DNA from: Burkholderia vietnamiensis LMG 10929 | GTDB lineage: Bacteria > Pseudomonadota > Gammaproteobacteria > Burkholderiales > Burkholderiaceae | Assembly (NCBI RefSeq): GCF_000959445.1 | Contig: NZ_CP009630.1 | Coordinates: 1,302,001-1,366,000, forward strand | Direction of reading: 5' to 3' | DNA: 64,000 nt | In this document: in pieces, positions 9,994 through 19,435 of the stretch | How the letters are laid out: each line of letters begins with the position of its first letter | Position numbering within the stretch: the stretch's first letter is position 1 | The notes under the pieces: model-generated | What the model saw: only the letters and a program-made list of their open reading frames with translations | What the model was told of the DNA's origin: nothing | Databases searched by the model: none | Translations under genes and position numbers: made by a program

Positions 9994-11213
9994 TGCAGGC
10001 ACGTCCGCTCGAAGGTATTCGCGTCGTCGACTACAGCCACTTTCTCGCCGGTCCGTATGTCGGGCGCTGTCTTGCGGCGCTCGGCGCCGAAGTCATCAAG
10101 GTTGAACGTCCCGCCACCGGCGACGCAGGGCGTCAGCATGCGACCGTGCTCGATGACGAGCAAAGCGCCTATTTTCTGCAGATGAACATGGGCAAGCGCG
10201 GCGTCAGCGTCAACATGCGCGACCCGCGCGGCAAGGAGTTCATGCAGCGCCTGTGCGATTCGGCCGATGTGTTCGTCGAGAACTACCGGCCCGGCGCGCT
10301 GACCCGGCTCGGACTCGGCTACGACGAACTGTCGGCGCGTAATCCAGGCCTCGTCTACTGCTCGATCTCCGCCTACGGCCACACGGGACCGGACGCGCAC
10401 CGCGCCGGTTTCGGCCTGATTGCCGAGGCCAAGAGCGGGATCATGCAGATGATCGGAAATCCGGGCGAACCGCCGCCGCTGATGCGCATCTCGCTCGGCG
10501 ACATGTACACCGGCATTCACGCGGTGGCGGCCATCAATGCCGCACTGTTCGGTCGCGTGAAGAGCGGCCGGGGACAGCACATCGACATGGCGCTGTACGA
10601 CACGCTCGTTTCGATGCACGAATACGCGGTGCAGTGCTACACGATGCAGGGCATCGTTCCCGAACAGACCGGTCAGGACATGCCTGCCTCGACGCTCTAC
10701 GGCGTGTTTCGTGCGGCGGATGGCGACCTCGTGATCGCCGCCCAGGTCGACGACGCGTGGAAACGCTTCGCGGCCCTGGTCGAGGCGCATGGCGGACCTG
10801 CCGGCTTCGGTGCGGACCCGCGGTTCCACACGCTGAACGGGCGCAACGCCAACCGGCTCGAGATTCTGTCGGTGGTGAAGCCGTGGATTGCCGGACGAGC
10901 GGTCGCGGCGGTGCTGGAACTGCTCGACGGCATCGACGTACCGTGCGCGAAGGTGCAGCGCATCGACGAGGTGCTCGCCGACCCGCAGATTATCGCGCGC
11001 GGCATGGTGCTCGAGCAGCAACACCCCCGCTTCGGCACCTTGCGCCTGCCCAATCTGCCGTTCCGCTTTTCCGACTGCGATACGACCATCCGCGAAGTCG
11101 GGCCGGACCTCGGTCAGCACAATGCGGAGGTGGCAACGTCGCTGGGCTTCACTGCGGCCGAGATTGACGCCATGCAGACCGATGGCGTGTTGTATTCGAA
11201 AGCGAGGCCGTGA
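9993..11213 (+). CDS. Type III CoA-transferase (CaiB/BaiF family)
   Basis: A 406-residue enzyme of normal family length. It begins with the typical LEGIRVVDYSHFLAGPYVGRCLAALGAEVIKVE and has the candidate catalytic Asp170 in SLGDMYTGIHAVAAINAAL, the residue that forms the acyl-aspartyl anhydride in CaiB and FRC. GRGQHIDMALYDT and the FSDCDTTIREVGPDLGQHN tail are also family-typical. The acid activated is unknown; known members act on carnitine, oxalate, mesaconate/citramalate and aryl-succinates. The ATG overlaps the hydratase stop (TGATG) and its own stop overlaps the next ATG, so the operon is tightly coupled. Confidence 0.92.
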   Translation: MQARPLEGIRVVDYSHFLAGPYVGRCLAALGAEVIKVERPATGDAGRQHATVLDDEQSAYFLQMNMGKRGVSVNMRDPRGKEFMQRLCDSADVFVENYRPGALTRLGLGYDELSARNPGLVYCSISAYGHTGPDAHRAGFGLIAEAKSGIMQMIGNPGEPPPLMRISLGDMYTGIHAVAAINAALFGRVKSGRGQHIDMALYDTLVSMHEYAVQCYTMQGIVPEQTGQDMPASTLYGVFRAADGDLVIAAQVDDAWKRFAALVEAHGGPAGFGADPRFHTLNGRNANRLEILSVVKPWIAGRAVAAVLELLDGIDVPCAKVQRIDEVLADPQIIARGMVLEQQHPRFGTLRLPNLPFRFSDCDTTIREVGPDLGQHNAEVATSLGFTAAEIDAMQTDGVLYSKARP

Positions 11214-12046
11214 TGAGCGACCAGTACGCAGTGATCGGCAATCCGATCGGACACACGAAGTCGCCGCTGATTCACGGGTTGTTTGCTGAAGAATCGCATC
11301 AGGACATTTCGTACACGGCGATCGAAGGACCGTTGGAGCCGGACGACGCTTTCGCGGCGACGGTGCGGTCGTTTTTCGCCGCCGGCGGCAAGGGCATGAA
11401 CGTGACGGCCCCCTTCAAGCTGAAGGCGTTCGCGATGGCCGACGAACGCAGCGAGCGCGCCGCACTCGCCGGCGCGGCGAATACGCTGAGCTTCAGGGAC
11501 GGCCGCATCATCGCGGAGAACTTCGATGGCGTCGGCCTGGTACGCGACATCGAAGTCAACCTGAACCTGCCGATGGCCGGCAAGCGCGTGCTGGTACTCG
11601 GCGCGGGAGGCGCAGTGCGCGGCGCACTGCTGCCGTTCATCGCGGCGCGTCCTGCGGAACTCGTCGTCGCGAACCGGGATGTCGCGAAGGTCGAGGCGCT
11701 GATCGCACGAGTCGCGACAGGCGATTCTCTCGTCGCTTGCGGCTACGACGACCTCGCAGCCATGGGACGCTTCGACCTCGTCGTCAACGCGACGTCGGCG
11801 AGCCTCAGCGGCGAACTCCCGCCAGTGCCGCCGAGCGTATTCGACCCGCGCGGAGCAGCTTACGAGCTCGTCTACGGCAAGCGTCTCACCCCGTTCCTGA
11901 GACACGCGCGCCACGCCGGCGTGCTGGGTATCGCGGATGGTGTCGGGATGCTCGTGGAGCAGGCGGCCGAAGCATTCGCATGGTGGCGGGGCGTACGGCC
12001 TGAGACGCGCGCGGTGATCGACCGGCTGACCGTTCCGCTCGATTGA
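11213..12046 (+). CDS. Shikimate/quinate dehydrogenase-like oxidoreductase (AroE paralogue)
   Basis: A 277-residue AroE-fold protein. The N-terminal substrate lobe has GNPIGHTKSPLIH and NVTAPFK with the catalytic Lys; the Rossmann lobe has VLGAGGAVRGAL and NADP-type NRDVAK; the C-terminus has DGVGMLVEQAAEAF. The catalytic Asp motif reads NFDG where AroE has NTDG, and the shikimate-contacting SKS of AroE is TKS. These changes plus the catabolic operon suggest a non-biosynthetic substrate. It is last in the five-gene operon, its ATG overlapping the CoA-transferase TGA. Some catabolic AroE paralogues oxidise quinate or shikimate. Confidence 0.88.
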   Translation: MSDQYAVIGNPIGHTKSPLIHGLFAEESHQDISYTAIEGPLEPDDAFAATVRSFFAAGGKGMNVTAPFKLKAFAMADERSERAALAGAANTLSFRDGRIIAENFDGVGLVRDIEVNLNLPMAGKRVLVLGAGGAVRGALLPFIAARPAELVVANRDVAKVEALIARVATGDSLVACGYDDLAAMGRFDLVVNATSASLSGELPPVPPSVFDPRGAAYELVYGKRLTPFLRHARHAGVLGIADGVGMLVEQAAEAFAWWRGVRPETRAVIDRLTVPLD

Positions 12047-12105
12047 ACGGGCGCGATCGACAACAGTCGCTCCCGTTCGATATCCGTCGGATGCATTTCC
12101 CCCAT

Positions 12106-12127
12106 GACCTGGGTCCGAACCCAGGTC
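12106..12127. terminator. Perfect 9-bp stem with 4-nt loop, possible terminator
   Basis: GACCTGGGT, loop CCGA, ACCCAGGTC lies between the convergent shikimate-dehydrogenase-like gene and the chemoreceptor gene. No T-run follows, so it could be a factor-dependent or bidirectional stop rather than a classical intrinsic terminator. Confidence 0.4.
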
Positions 12128-12235
12128 GGGGCGAATTCAATGACGCAATCGACTCGTGGTGAACCGGCCTCGCCATCGCGTGCCGCTCGCAACCGGGGTG
12201 TTCATGACTGCGGTCGGCGTGGACGTCGCCGCCCT

Positions 12236-13876
12236 CTACGCTGCGACCGCGGGCGGGCGAGCGGCGGTTGCCGAACGAGGCGCTGCCGTTTGGGGGGCAG
12301 CGACGCGCGGCGCGGATGCGCTCACGTCGTCGATCTTGAAGACGGACACCGCGTCACGCAGCGCCTGGGCCTGCTGGGCCATCGACTGCGTAGCAGCCGA
12401 TGCCTCCTCGACCAGCGCGGCATTCTGCTGGGTCACCTGGTCCATCTGGCTGACCGCTTGACTGACCTGCTCGATACCTGTGCTCTGCTCCGCCGCGGCG
12501 GCAGCCATTTCGCTCATGATGTCCGTCACGCGCTTGACCGACTGGACGACCTCGCTGATCGTGCTGCCCGTTTCCTCAACGAGCTTCGAACCCGCGTCCA
12601 CCCGGCTCGCCGAGTCGCCGATCAGATCCTTGATTTCCTTGGCCGCGCTGGCACTGCGCTGGGCAAGCGTGCGGACTTCGCCTGCCACGACGGCAAACCC
12701 CCGCCCTTGCTCACCGGCGCGAGCTGCCTCGACCGCCGCATTGAGCGCGAGGATGTTGGTCTGGAATGCGATTCCTTCGATGACCGTGATGATCTCCGCC
12801 ATTTTGGCCGAGCTGTCGGAGATGCCGTGCATGGTCTCGACCATCCGCCCGACCACTTCGCCGCCGCGCTGCGCGATGTCTGACGCGGTATTGGCCAGCG
12901 AGGTCGCCTGCCTTGCGTTATCGGCGTTGTGACGAACCGTGCCGGCCAGTTCTTCCATGCTCGACGCCGTTTGCTCCAGTGACGCTGCCTGCTCTTCGGT
13001 GCGGGAGGACAAGTCGGTGTTGCCGCTCGCAATTTGCGCGCTGGCCGTCGCCACGCTTTCCGCATTGCTGCGGACACTGCGCACGACGTCGGCGAGCGAA
13101 CGCTGCATGGCGCCAAGCGCAGCCAGCAATGGCGAGATTTCGTCGGCATGGGAATCGACGACTGCAACGGTAAAGTTGCCATCGCGAACGCGTTCAGCCA
13201 CTTTCTGCGCTTCGCCAATACGGCTGCGAAGGCTGCTTCCGATATACCAGGAGAACGCAATGAGGCCGCTCGCGATTATCGCCACCAGGCTCACCAGCAG
13301 CACCCGGATCGACCGCAAGGCTCCCTCGATTGCCGCGACCTGGTCGCCGAGTTTCTCGCCTTGTCTCGCCCGCTCCTCGCCCAGCCATTTCTGAATACGC
13401 GCGAAGGTGGGGGCCGTTTGCGCTGTCAACATCTGGAACGCTTCATCACGATGGCCCTCCTGAACCAGCCGAAGATTGGCATCCGCCACCGGCCATGCAT
13501 CGGCTTGCATTTTGAGCCAGACATTCCGAAAGGCTTCCCTTCCTTCCTCGGTGGCAATGTTGCTCAAGAACGCATCATCGTTGCGACGAATCTGTTGGCG
13601 CGCCGCATCGATGCTCTGCGCGGCGGCCAGTACGTCGCCAGGTGACGACACCAGCATCGCGTGCCGCAAATTCAGCAATACCTGCGTCACGCTGAGTTCA
13701 GTGCTTGCAATGCGCTCCAGCTGTTGCATTCGCACATTGCCCGCAGCGGCTGCAATACGCTGCGCGTCGGTCAACTGGATCCACGAGATGGCGGCAACTG
13801 CCGTCAAGGCAACGATCAATGTGGCCGACACTGCGTACAGTCGATGAGTCAGGCTGAATCGCGCAAGGAGTTTCAT
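12236..13876 (-). CDS. Methyl-accepting chemotaxis protein (Tar/Tsr type)
   Basis: A 546-residue chemoreceptor. From the ATG at 13876 (preceded by a purine-rich GGGGAATGAATGGAG region) there is an N-terminal TM helix ([20 protein letters not shown]), a helical periplasmic four-helix-bundle sensor, a second TM helix ([28 protein letters not shown]), a HAMP segment ([15 protein letters not shown]) and a long signalling coiled coil. The hairpin tip is the standard [34 protein letters not shown]. The Ala/Pro-rich tail after residue about 520 has no clear NWETF-like CheR tether. No che genes are near, so it is an orphan receptor; the ligand is unknown. Confidence 0.95.
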   Translation of the reverse strand: MKLLARFSLTHRLYAVSATLIVALTAVAAISWIQLTDAQRIAAAAGNVRMQQLERIASTELSVTQVLLNLRHAMLVSSPGDVLAAAQSIDAARQQIRRNDDAFLSNIATEEGREAFRNVWLKMQADAWPVADANLRLVQEGHRDEAFQMLTAQTAPTFARIQKWLGEERARQGEKLGDQVAAIEGALRSIRVLLVSLVAIIASGLIAFSWYIGSSLRSRIGEAQKVAERVRDGNFTVAVVDSHADEISPLLAALGAMQRSLADVVRSVRSNAESVATASAQIASGNTDLSSRTEEQAASLEQTASSMEELAGTVRHNADNARQATSLANTASDIAQRGGEVVGRMVETMHGISDSSAKMAEIITVIEGIAFQTNILALNAAVEAARAGEQGRGFAVVAGEVRTLAQRSASAAKEIKDLIGDSASRVDAGSKLVEETGSTISEVVQSVKRVTDIMSEMAAAAAEQSTGIEQVSQAVSQMDQVTQQNAALVEEASAATQSMAQQAQALRDAVSVFKIDDVSASAPRVAAPQTAAPRSATAARPPAVAA

Positions 13877-14523
13877 GGGGAATGAATGGAGAGAGTGATC
13901 GATCAAGCGGCAAAATCCGCGCAGCGGGCATGGGCCAGCGCCCGCCGACGCGGCGCCCACTGACACAATTGATTTACGGCTTGAACGCCGGCCAGGATTA
14001 GCGCTCGATCCAGGAACAGTGCCTTCCGACAATTGCAATGTGTTGGCTTGACAGGTTGCGATAGAGCGACTGCGGAGAGATTTCCAACGCTTGCGACACC
14101 GTGACGCGTTGCTTTGAGCGACAACACTTGGCCATGTTGTTCGGCCCGATCATTGCGTGTGGCTTAAGGCCTGCCGCATCGTTGGGAGCATCGAATGAAG
14201 TTTCGCGAGTTGCCGCTGGCAGCGTCGAGCCTTGCCGCGATCCGAAGCCTCTCACCCATCGCGACAACTTGCTGCCGCTTCTTGCGCTCGTGCGCCTCGT
14301 GGGCCCCCGCCGCTTCGCCCTCGACACGCGCGCATCCCTACCCTCATCGACACGCATCCGGCCGCAACGAAAGGCACTGACGCGCGGCACGGTAAAATTC
14401 GTGCTCGCCGCATTGCGGCGCCGCACCGGGCATGACGTCCGGCGCCGCTTTCCGACGATCGACGACCCCGTGCATCGGCGCCGCCGTCTCGCCGCGTTTC
14501 ACCCCTTCATCGTGTCCCGGACC
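13877..14523. other. Gene-free stretch upstream of the chemoreceptor and YigZ genes
   Basis: About 650 bases with no convincing gene. It must hold the promoter of the minus-strand chemoreceptor and of the plus-strand YigZ gene. A minus-strand reading around 14000-14150 ([20 protein letters not shown]) faintly resembles a helix-turn-helix, but it has no domain around it and no sensible start, so it is not called as a gene. Confidence 0.5.
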
Positions 14524-15111
14524 ATGACTTACTCGCTCGCCACCACCTACACCCGGGAACTCGAAATCCGCAAGAGCCGCTTCATCGCATTCGCGATTCC
14601 CGTCGAAGACCGCGACGCCGCGATGCAGGCGCTGCAACAGCTGCGCGACGCGCATCCGGCCGCGACCCACGTCTGCTGGGCGCTGCTCGCGGGCGGACAG
14701 TCGGGGATGTCGGACGACGGCGAGCCGTCGGGCACCGCAGGCCGGCCGATCCTCGAAGTGCTGCGCCATCACGATCTGGACGGCGTGCTCGGGGCGGTGG
14801 TGCGCTACTACGGCGGCGTGAAGCTCGGCGCGGGCGGCCTGGTGCGGGCATACACCGATGCGATCGCATCGACGCTGCTCGATGCCGAGCGCGTCGAACG
14901 GATTCACTACACGCGGCTCGCGATCGAAATCGGCTATCCGGACGAGGCGCGCGTGCGGCGCTGGATAGAACAGGCCGGTTACACGCTCGTCGACAGCGCG
15001 TACGGCATGACGGTGCGGCTCGTGATCAAGCTCCCCGAAACCGCCGCCGCCGCGGCCAAAACGGCGTTGTTCGACCTGACGCAGGGCCGTTCGGGCTTCC
15101 CGGCGCTGTGA
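14524..15111 (+). CDS. yigZ: YigZ/IMPACT family protein
   Basis: A 195-residue protein of the UPF0029/IMPACT family. The N-terminal domain carries the signature EIRKSRFIAFAIPVEDRDAAMQALQQ, H-x-CWA (ATHVCWALLAG), the DDGEPSGTAGRPILEVL segment and VLGAVVRYYGGVKLGAGGLVRAY. The C-terminal small ferredoxin-like domain (about 140-195) matches the DUF1949-type half of YigZ. The bacterial role is unclear; in eukaryotes IMPACT modulates Gcn2. A long upstream in-frame extension is rejected because conservation starts at MTYSLATTYTRELEI. It is convergent with the polyphosphate kinase gene across a perfect GC palindrome. Confidence 0.92.
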   Translation: MTYSLATTYTRELEIRKSRFIAFAIPVEDRDAAMQALQQLRDAHPAATHVCWALLAGGQSGMSDDGEPSGTAGRPILEVLRHHDLDGVLGAVVRYYGGVKLGAGGLVRAYTDAIASTLLDAERVERIHYTRLAIEIGYPDEARVRRWIEQAGYTLVDSAYGMTVRLVIKLPETAAAAAKTALFDLTQGRSGFPAL

Positions 15112-15139
15112 CGCAGGCGGCCGCGCGCGGCCGCCTGCG
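15112..15139. terminator. Perfect 28-bp GC palindrome between convergent genes
   Basis: CGCAGGCGGCCGCG followed directly by its reverse complement begins one base after the yigZ stop and ends 5 bases before the ppk2 stop. It would form a strong hairpin in either transcript and is a good bidirectional transcription stop, although no T-run is present. Confidence 0.6.
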
Positions 15140-15144
15140 AATGC

Positions 15145-16095
15145 TCAATACACCTCGGGGACGATCATGCTGTCCGGCACCTGACGACGGATGTAATCCT
15201 CGTGATGCTCGCGCTGCGGCAGATCGATCGTCGGGCGCGGCACCTCGTGATACGGCACCTGGGTCAGCAGATGGTGGATGCAGTTCAGCCGCGCGCGCTT
15301 CTTGTCGACGGCCTGCACGACCCACCACGGCGCGTCCGGGATGTGCGAACGCTGCAGCATCTCCTCTTTCGCGGCCGTGTAGGCTTCCCAGCGGCGACGG
15401 CTCTCGAGATCCATCGGGCTCAGCTTCCACTGCTTCAGCGGATCCTCGATGCGGCTCTGGAAGCGCAGCTCCTGCTCGGGGTCGGTGATCGAGAACCAGT
15501 ACTTGACGATCTGAATCCCGCTGCGCACGAGCATCTTCTCGAACTCGGGCACCGAGCGGAAGAACTCCTCGTATTCGTCGTCGGTACAGAAGTTCATCAC
15601 ACGCTCGACGCCCGCGCGGTTGTACCAGCTGCGATCGAACAGCACGATCTCGCCGCCGGCCGGCAGATGCGCGACGTAGCGCTGGAAATACCATTGCGTG
15701 CGCTCGCGGTTGTTCGGCGCCGGCAGCGCGGCGACGCGGCATACGCGCGGATTCAGCCGCTGCGTGATGCGCTTGATCACGCCGCCCTTGCCGGCCGCGT
15801 CGCGCCCCTCGAAGATCACGACGAGCCGGTGCCCGGTGCTGACGACCCAGTCCTGCAGCTTGACGAGCTCACCCTGCAGCCGGAACAGCTCGCGGAAATA
15901 CTGCTTGCGTACTTCGCGCCGCTCCGGCGAAAACAGCAGATCGTCGGCATTGTCGAAGCGGCGATCGTCGAGCTCCATTTCGAGCTCTTCGTCGTACGCG
16001 TCGACGAGGTCTTCCTCCAGACGGCGGCGGCGGTCCTCGCGCGCTTCCGGAGCGGTGAAGTCGTCGGTCTCGGTGCGGTTGTCGTTGTCGCCCAT
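15145..16095 (-). CDS. ppk2: Polyphosphate kinase 2
   Basis: A 316-residue PPK2, which uses inorganic polyphosphate to phosphorylate nucleotides. The Walker A loop is VIFEGRDAAGKGGVIKRI, the Walker B/lid region FDRSWYNRAGVERVM, with the family segments QYFQ-type NNRERTQWYFQRYVAHLPAGGEIVLF and SPMDLESRRRWEAYTAAKEEML. The N-terminal 60 residues are acidic and charged. The start at 16095 is preferred over one five codons upstream because AAGGAGG lies 5 bases before it. It follows ggt on the same strand, but a strong terminator lies beyond ggt, so it is probably transcribed separately. Confidence 0.95.
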   Translation of the reverse strand: MGDNDNRTETDDFTAPEAREDRRRRLEEDLVDAYDEELEMELDDRRFDNADDLLFSPERREVRKQYFRELFRLQGELVKLQDWVVSTGHRLVVIFEGRDAAGKGGVIKRITQRLNPRVCRVAALPAPNNRERTQWYFQRYVAHLPAGGEIVLFDRSWYNRAGVERVMNFCTDDEYEEFFRSVPEFEKMLVRSGIQIVKYWFSITDPEQELRFQSRIEDPLKQWKLSPMDLESRRRWEAYTAAKEEMLQRSHIPDAPWWVVQAVDKKRARLNCIHHLLTQVPYHEVPRPTIDLPQREHHEDYIRRQVPDSMIVPEVY

Positions 16096-16164
16096 GGGGC
16101 CTCCTTCCATCAATTGACGCAAGCAAACGCTTCCATTATCCCAGCGTCGCGCGTCAAATTGATG

Positions 16165-16196
16165 AAAAAGGGGCCGGTCCGCCGGCGGACCGGCCC
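16165..16196 (-). terminator. Intrinsic terminator downstream of ggt
   Basis: On the minus strand a perfect 13-bp GC stem (16171-16196, halves GGGCCGGTCCGCC and GGCGGACCGGCCC) is followed by a CTTTTTC run (A-run at 16165-16169 on the plus strand). It lies just beyond the ggt stop and separates ggt from ppk2. Confidence 0.85.
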
Positions 16197-16202
16197 GCGC
16201 CG

Positions 16203-17924
<1,722 letters not shown>

Positions 17925-18146
17925 TGGATGTTCCCCATGTTGAGTTGCGGGGGCCGGGATCAGGCCCTGATCCGCTTATAGCCGCAGCCGCGGCGACGCC
18001 GATATGTCGATTTCGTAGTCGAGAGGGGAATATGCAGGAAGAAGTCGTCGGTGGCTACGGATTGCGATGGGCTGTGTGGGGTTGGGTACATGTTGGCGGG
18101 GCGGTGAGCGTGAAGTGTGGGGGCGGGTCGGGGCGCGGTGGGCGAG

Positions 18147-18244
18147 TGCCGTTTGCCGTTTGCCGTTTGCCGTTTGCCGTCTGCCGAGTGCCGTCTGCCG
18201 AGTGCCGTCTGCCGAGTGCCGTCTGCCGAGTGCCGTCTGCCGAG
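18147..18244. repeat. Heptanucleotide microsatellite, 14 units
   Basis: Fourteen uninterrupted 7-bp units: four TGCCGTT, then five copies of the 14-mer TGCCGTC-TGCCGAG. It lies in the divergent region between ggt (start 17924) and the YdjM-like gene (start 18367). Since 7 is not a multiple of 3, unit gain or loss would change frame in any leader peptide and alter promoter spacing. Confidence 0.95.
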
Positions 18245-18366
18245 TGCAAAAAATCCGCGCGCGAATCGCCCGCTACGCGGGCCGATCTGCGAAGATAGCG
18301 CCCCGCTTTCGCGTGCGATCCCGCCCGCCCGGATCGCACGCTTCACGTTTTTTCGTTTCGTCTCGT

Positions 18367-18891
18367 ATGGCATCACACAATGCGCATCATGCGTCGGGAT
18401 TCGCAGCCGGCGTCGCCGCCGCCGTTCTCGTCGTGCAAACCGGCGCCAGCGGCCCTTGGCATGCGGGCCTGTTCGCCGCATTCGCGGCCGGCGTCGTCGG
18501 CGGCACCGCGCCCGACTGGCTCGAAGTCGCGTGGTGGACGCGCAAGCGCCGCCTGTGGATCACGCACCGCACCATCACGCACTGGGGCATCGCCTGGGTT
18601 GCGCTGCTTGCGCTCGGCTGGCACGGCCTCACCCATCGTCCGCATCCGCTGTGGGCCGCGCCGCTGTTCGGCTTCGCGTGCGGCGGCGTGATGCATCTGC
18701 TCGCCGACTGGCCCAATCCGCTCGGCGTGCCGTGGATCTGGCGGCGTCACTCGCTGAATCTCTGGAAGAGCGGCCACTGCGATCTGCTCGTCGTCGCAGC
18801 CGCATGGGGCGGCACGCTTTGGCTCACGCAGTCGCTGTGGACGCGCACGCCCTTGCTCGAGCACTGGCTCGGCTGGTTGCAGCGCGTGTAG
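18367..18891 (+). CDS. YdjM-like membrane-bound metal-dependent hydrolase family protein
   Basis: A 174-residue integral membrane protein of the YdjM/DUF457 type. His/Asp-rich motifs fit this family: APDWLEVAWW, HRTITHWGIAW, GGVMHLLADWPNPLGVPWIW. There are about four hydrophobic segments (residues 12-40, 70-90, 100-115, 140-155). In E. coli ydjM is an SOS-regulated inner-membrane protein; the biochemical role is uncertain. The start MASHNAHHASG is chosen because the family hydrophobic region starts right after it. The frame stays open upstream through a heptamer array (18147-18244), and a 9-bp array begins 15 bases past the stop. Confidence 0.85.
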   Translation: MASHNAHHASGFAAGVAAAVLVVQTGASGPWHAGLFAAFAAGVVGGTAPDWLEVAWWTRKRRLWITHRTITHWGIAWVALLALGWHGLTHRPHPLWAAPLFGFACGGVMHLLADWPNPLGVPWIWRRHSLNLWKSGHCDLLVVAAAWGGTLWLTQSLWTRTPLLEHWLGWLQRV

Positions 18892-18905
18892 GCGCGTTCG
18901 GCGCG

Positions 18906-19148
18906 TCGGTCTCGTCGGTCTCGTCGGTCTCGTCGGTCTCGTCGGTCTCGTCGGTCTCGTCGGTCTCGTCGGTCTCCTCGGTCTCCTCGGTCTCCTCGGT
19001 CTCCTCGGTCGCGTCGGTCGCGTCGGTCGCGTCGGTCGCATCGGTCGCATCGGTCGCATCGGTCGCATCGGTCGCATCGGTCGCATCGGTCGCATCGGTC
19101 GAATCGGTCGAATCGGTCGAATCGGTCGAATCGGTCTCGTCGGTCTCA
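18906..19148. repeat. Nine-base tandem array, 27 units in homogeneous blocks
   Basis: Twenty-seven perfect-length units of the 9-mer TCGGTNNNN: seven TCGGTCTCG, four TCGGTCTCC, three TCGGTCGCG, seven TCGGTCGCA, four TCGGTCGAA, one TCGGTCTCG and one TCGGTCTCA. The block order shows local slippage amplification of successive point variants. It lies between the YdjM-like gene and lhr. It is free of stops in several frames on both strands, which creates long spurious Ser-Val, Thr-Asp and Arg-Pro repeat readings; I see no start or domain to support any of them as a protein. Confidence 0.95.
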
Positions 19149-19435
19149 TTGGCCGCACGAGCCGCACGTGCACCCGCAAGCAGCTCGCCCGGCCGGCCGC
19201 TCCCAGCGCCATTCACACAACAACACAGCCTCCCCCAACCACCCGCCCCCCGTAACCAACCGGCGCCATCCCCGCGCGCGCCTATTGAAACCCCGCGCGC
19301 GCACCTCATCTGCATTCCTGAAGCGCGCGTTCGCCGCGCGGCCCACGCCCGACACGCGCACGCGACGTCTGGCACACTGACGATGCGCGTCGCCGTTCGC
19401 GCGCCCGCTCGCTCGCACCCCATTTCAACGCACCG

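Noticed and set aside
13998..14426. Minus-strand HTH-like frame
   Set aside because: Only about 25 residues look like a helix-turn-helix; the rest is Arg/Ser-rich with no start signal.
18147..18244. CRISPR-like array
   Set aside because: The units are contiguous 7-mers with no unique spacers; it is a simple microsatellite.
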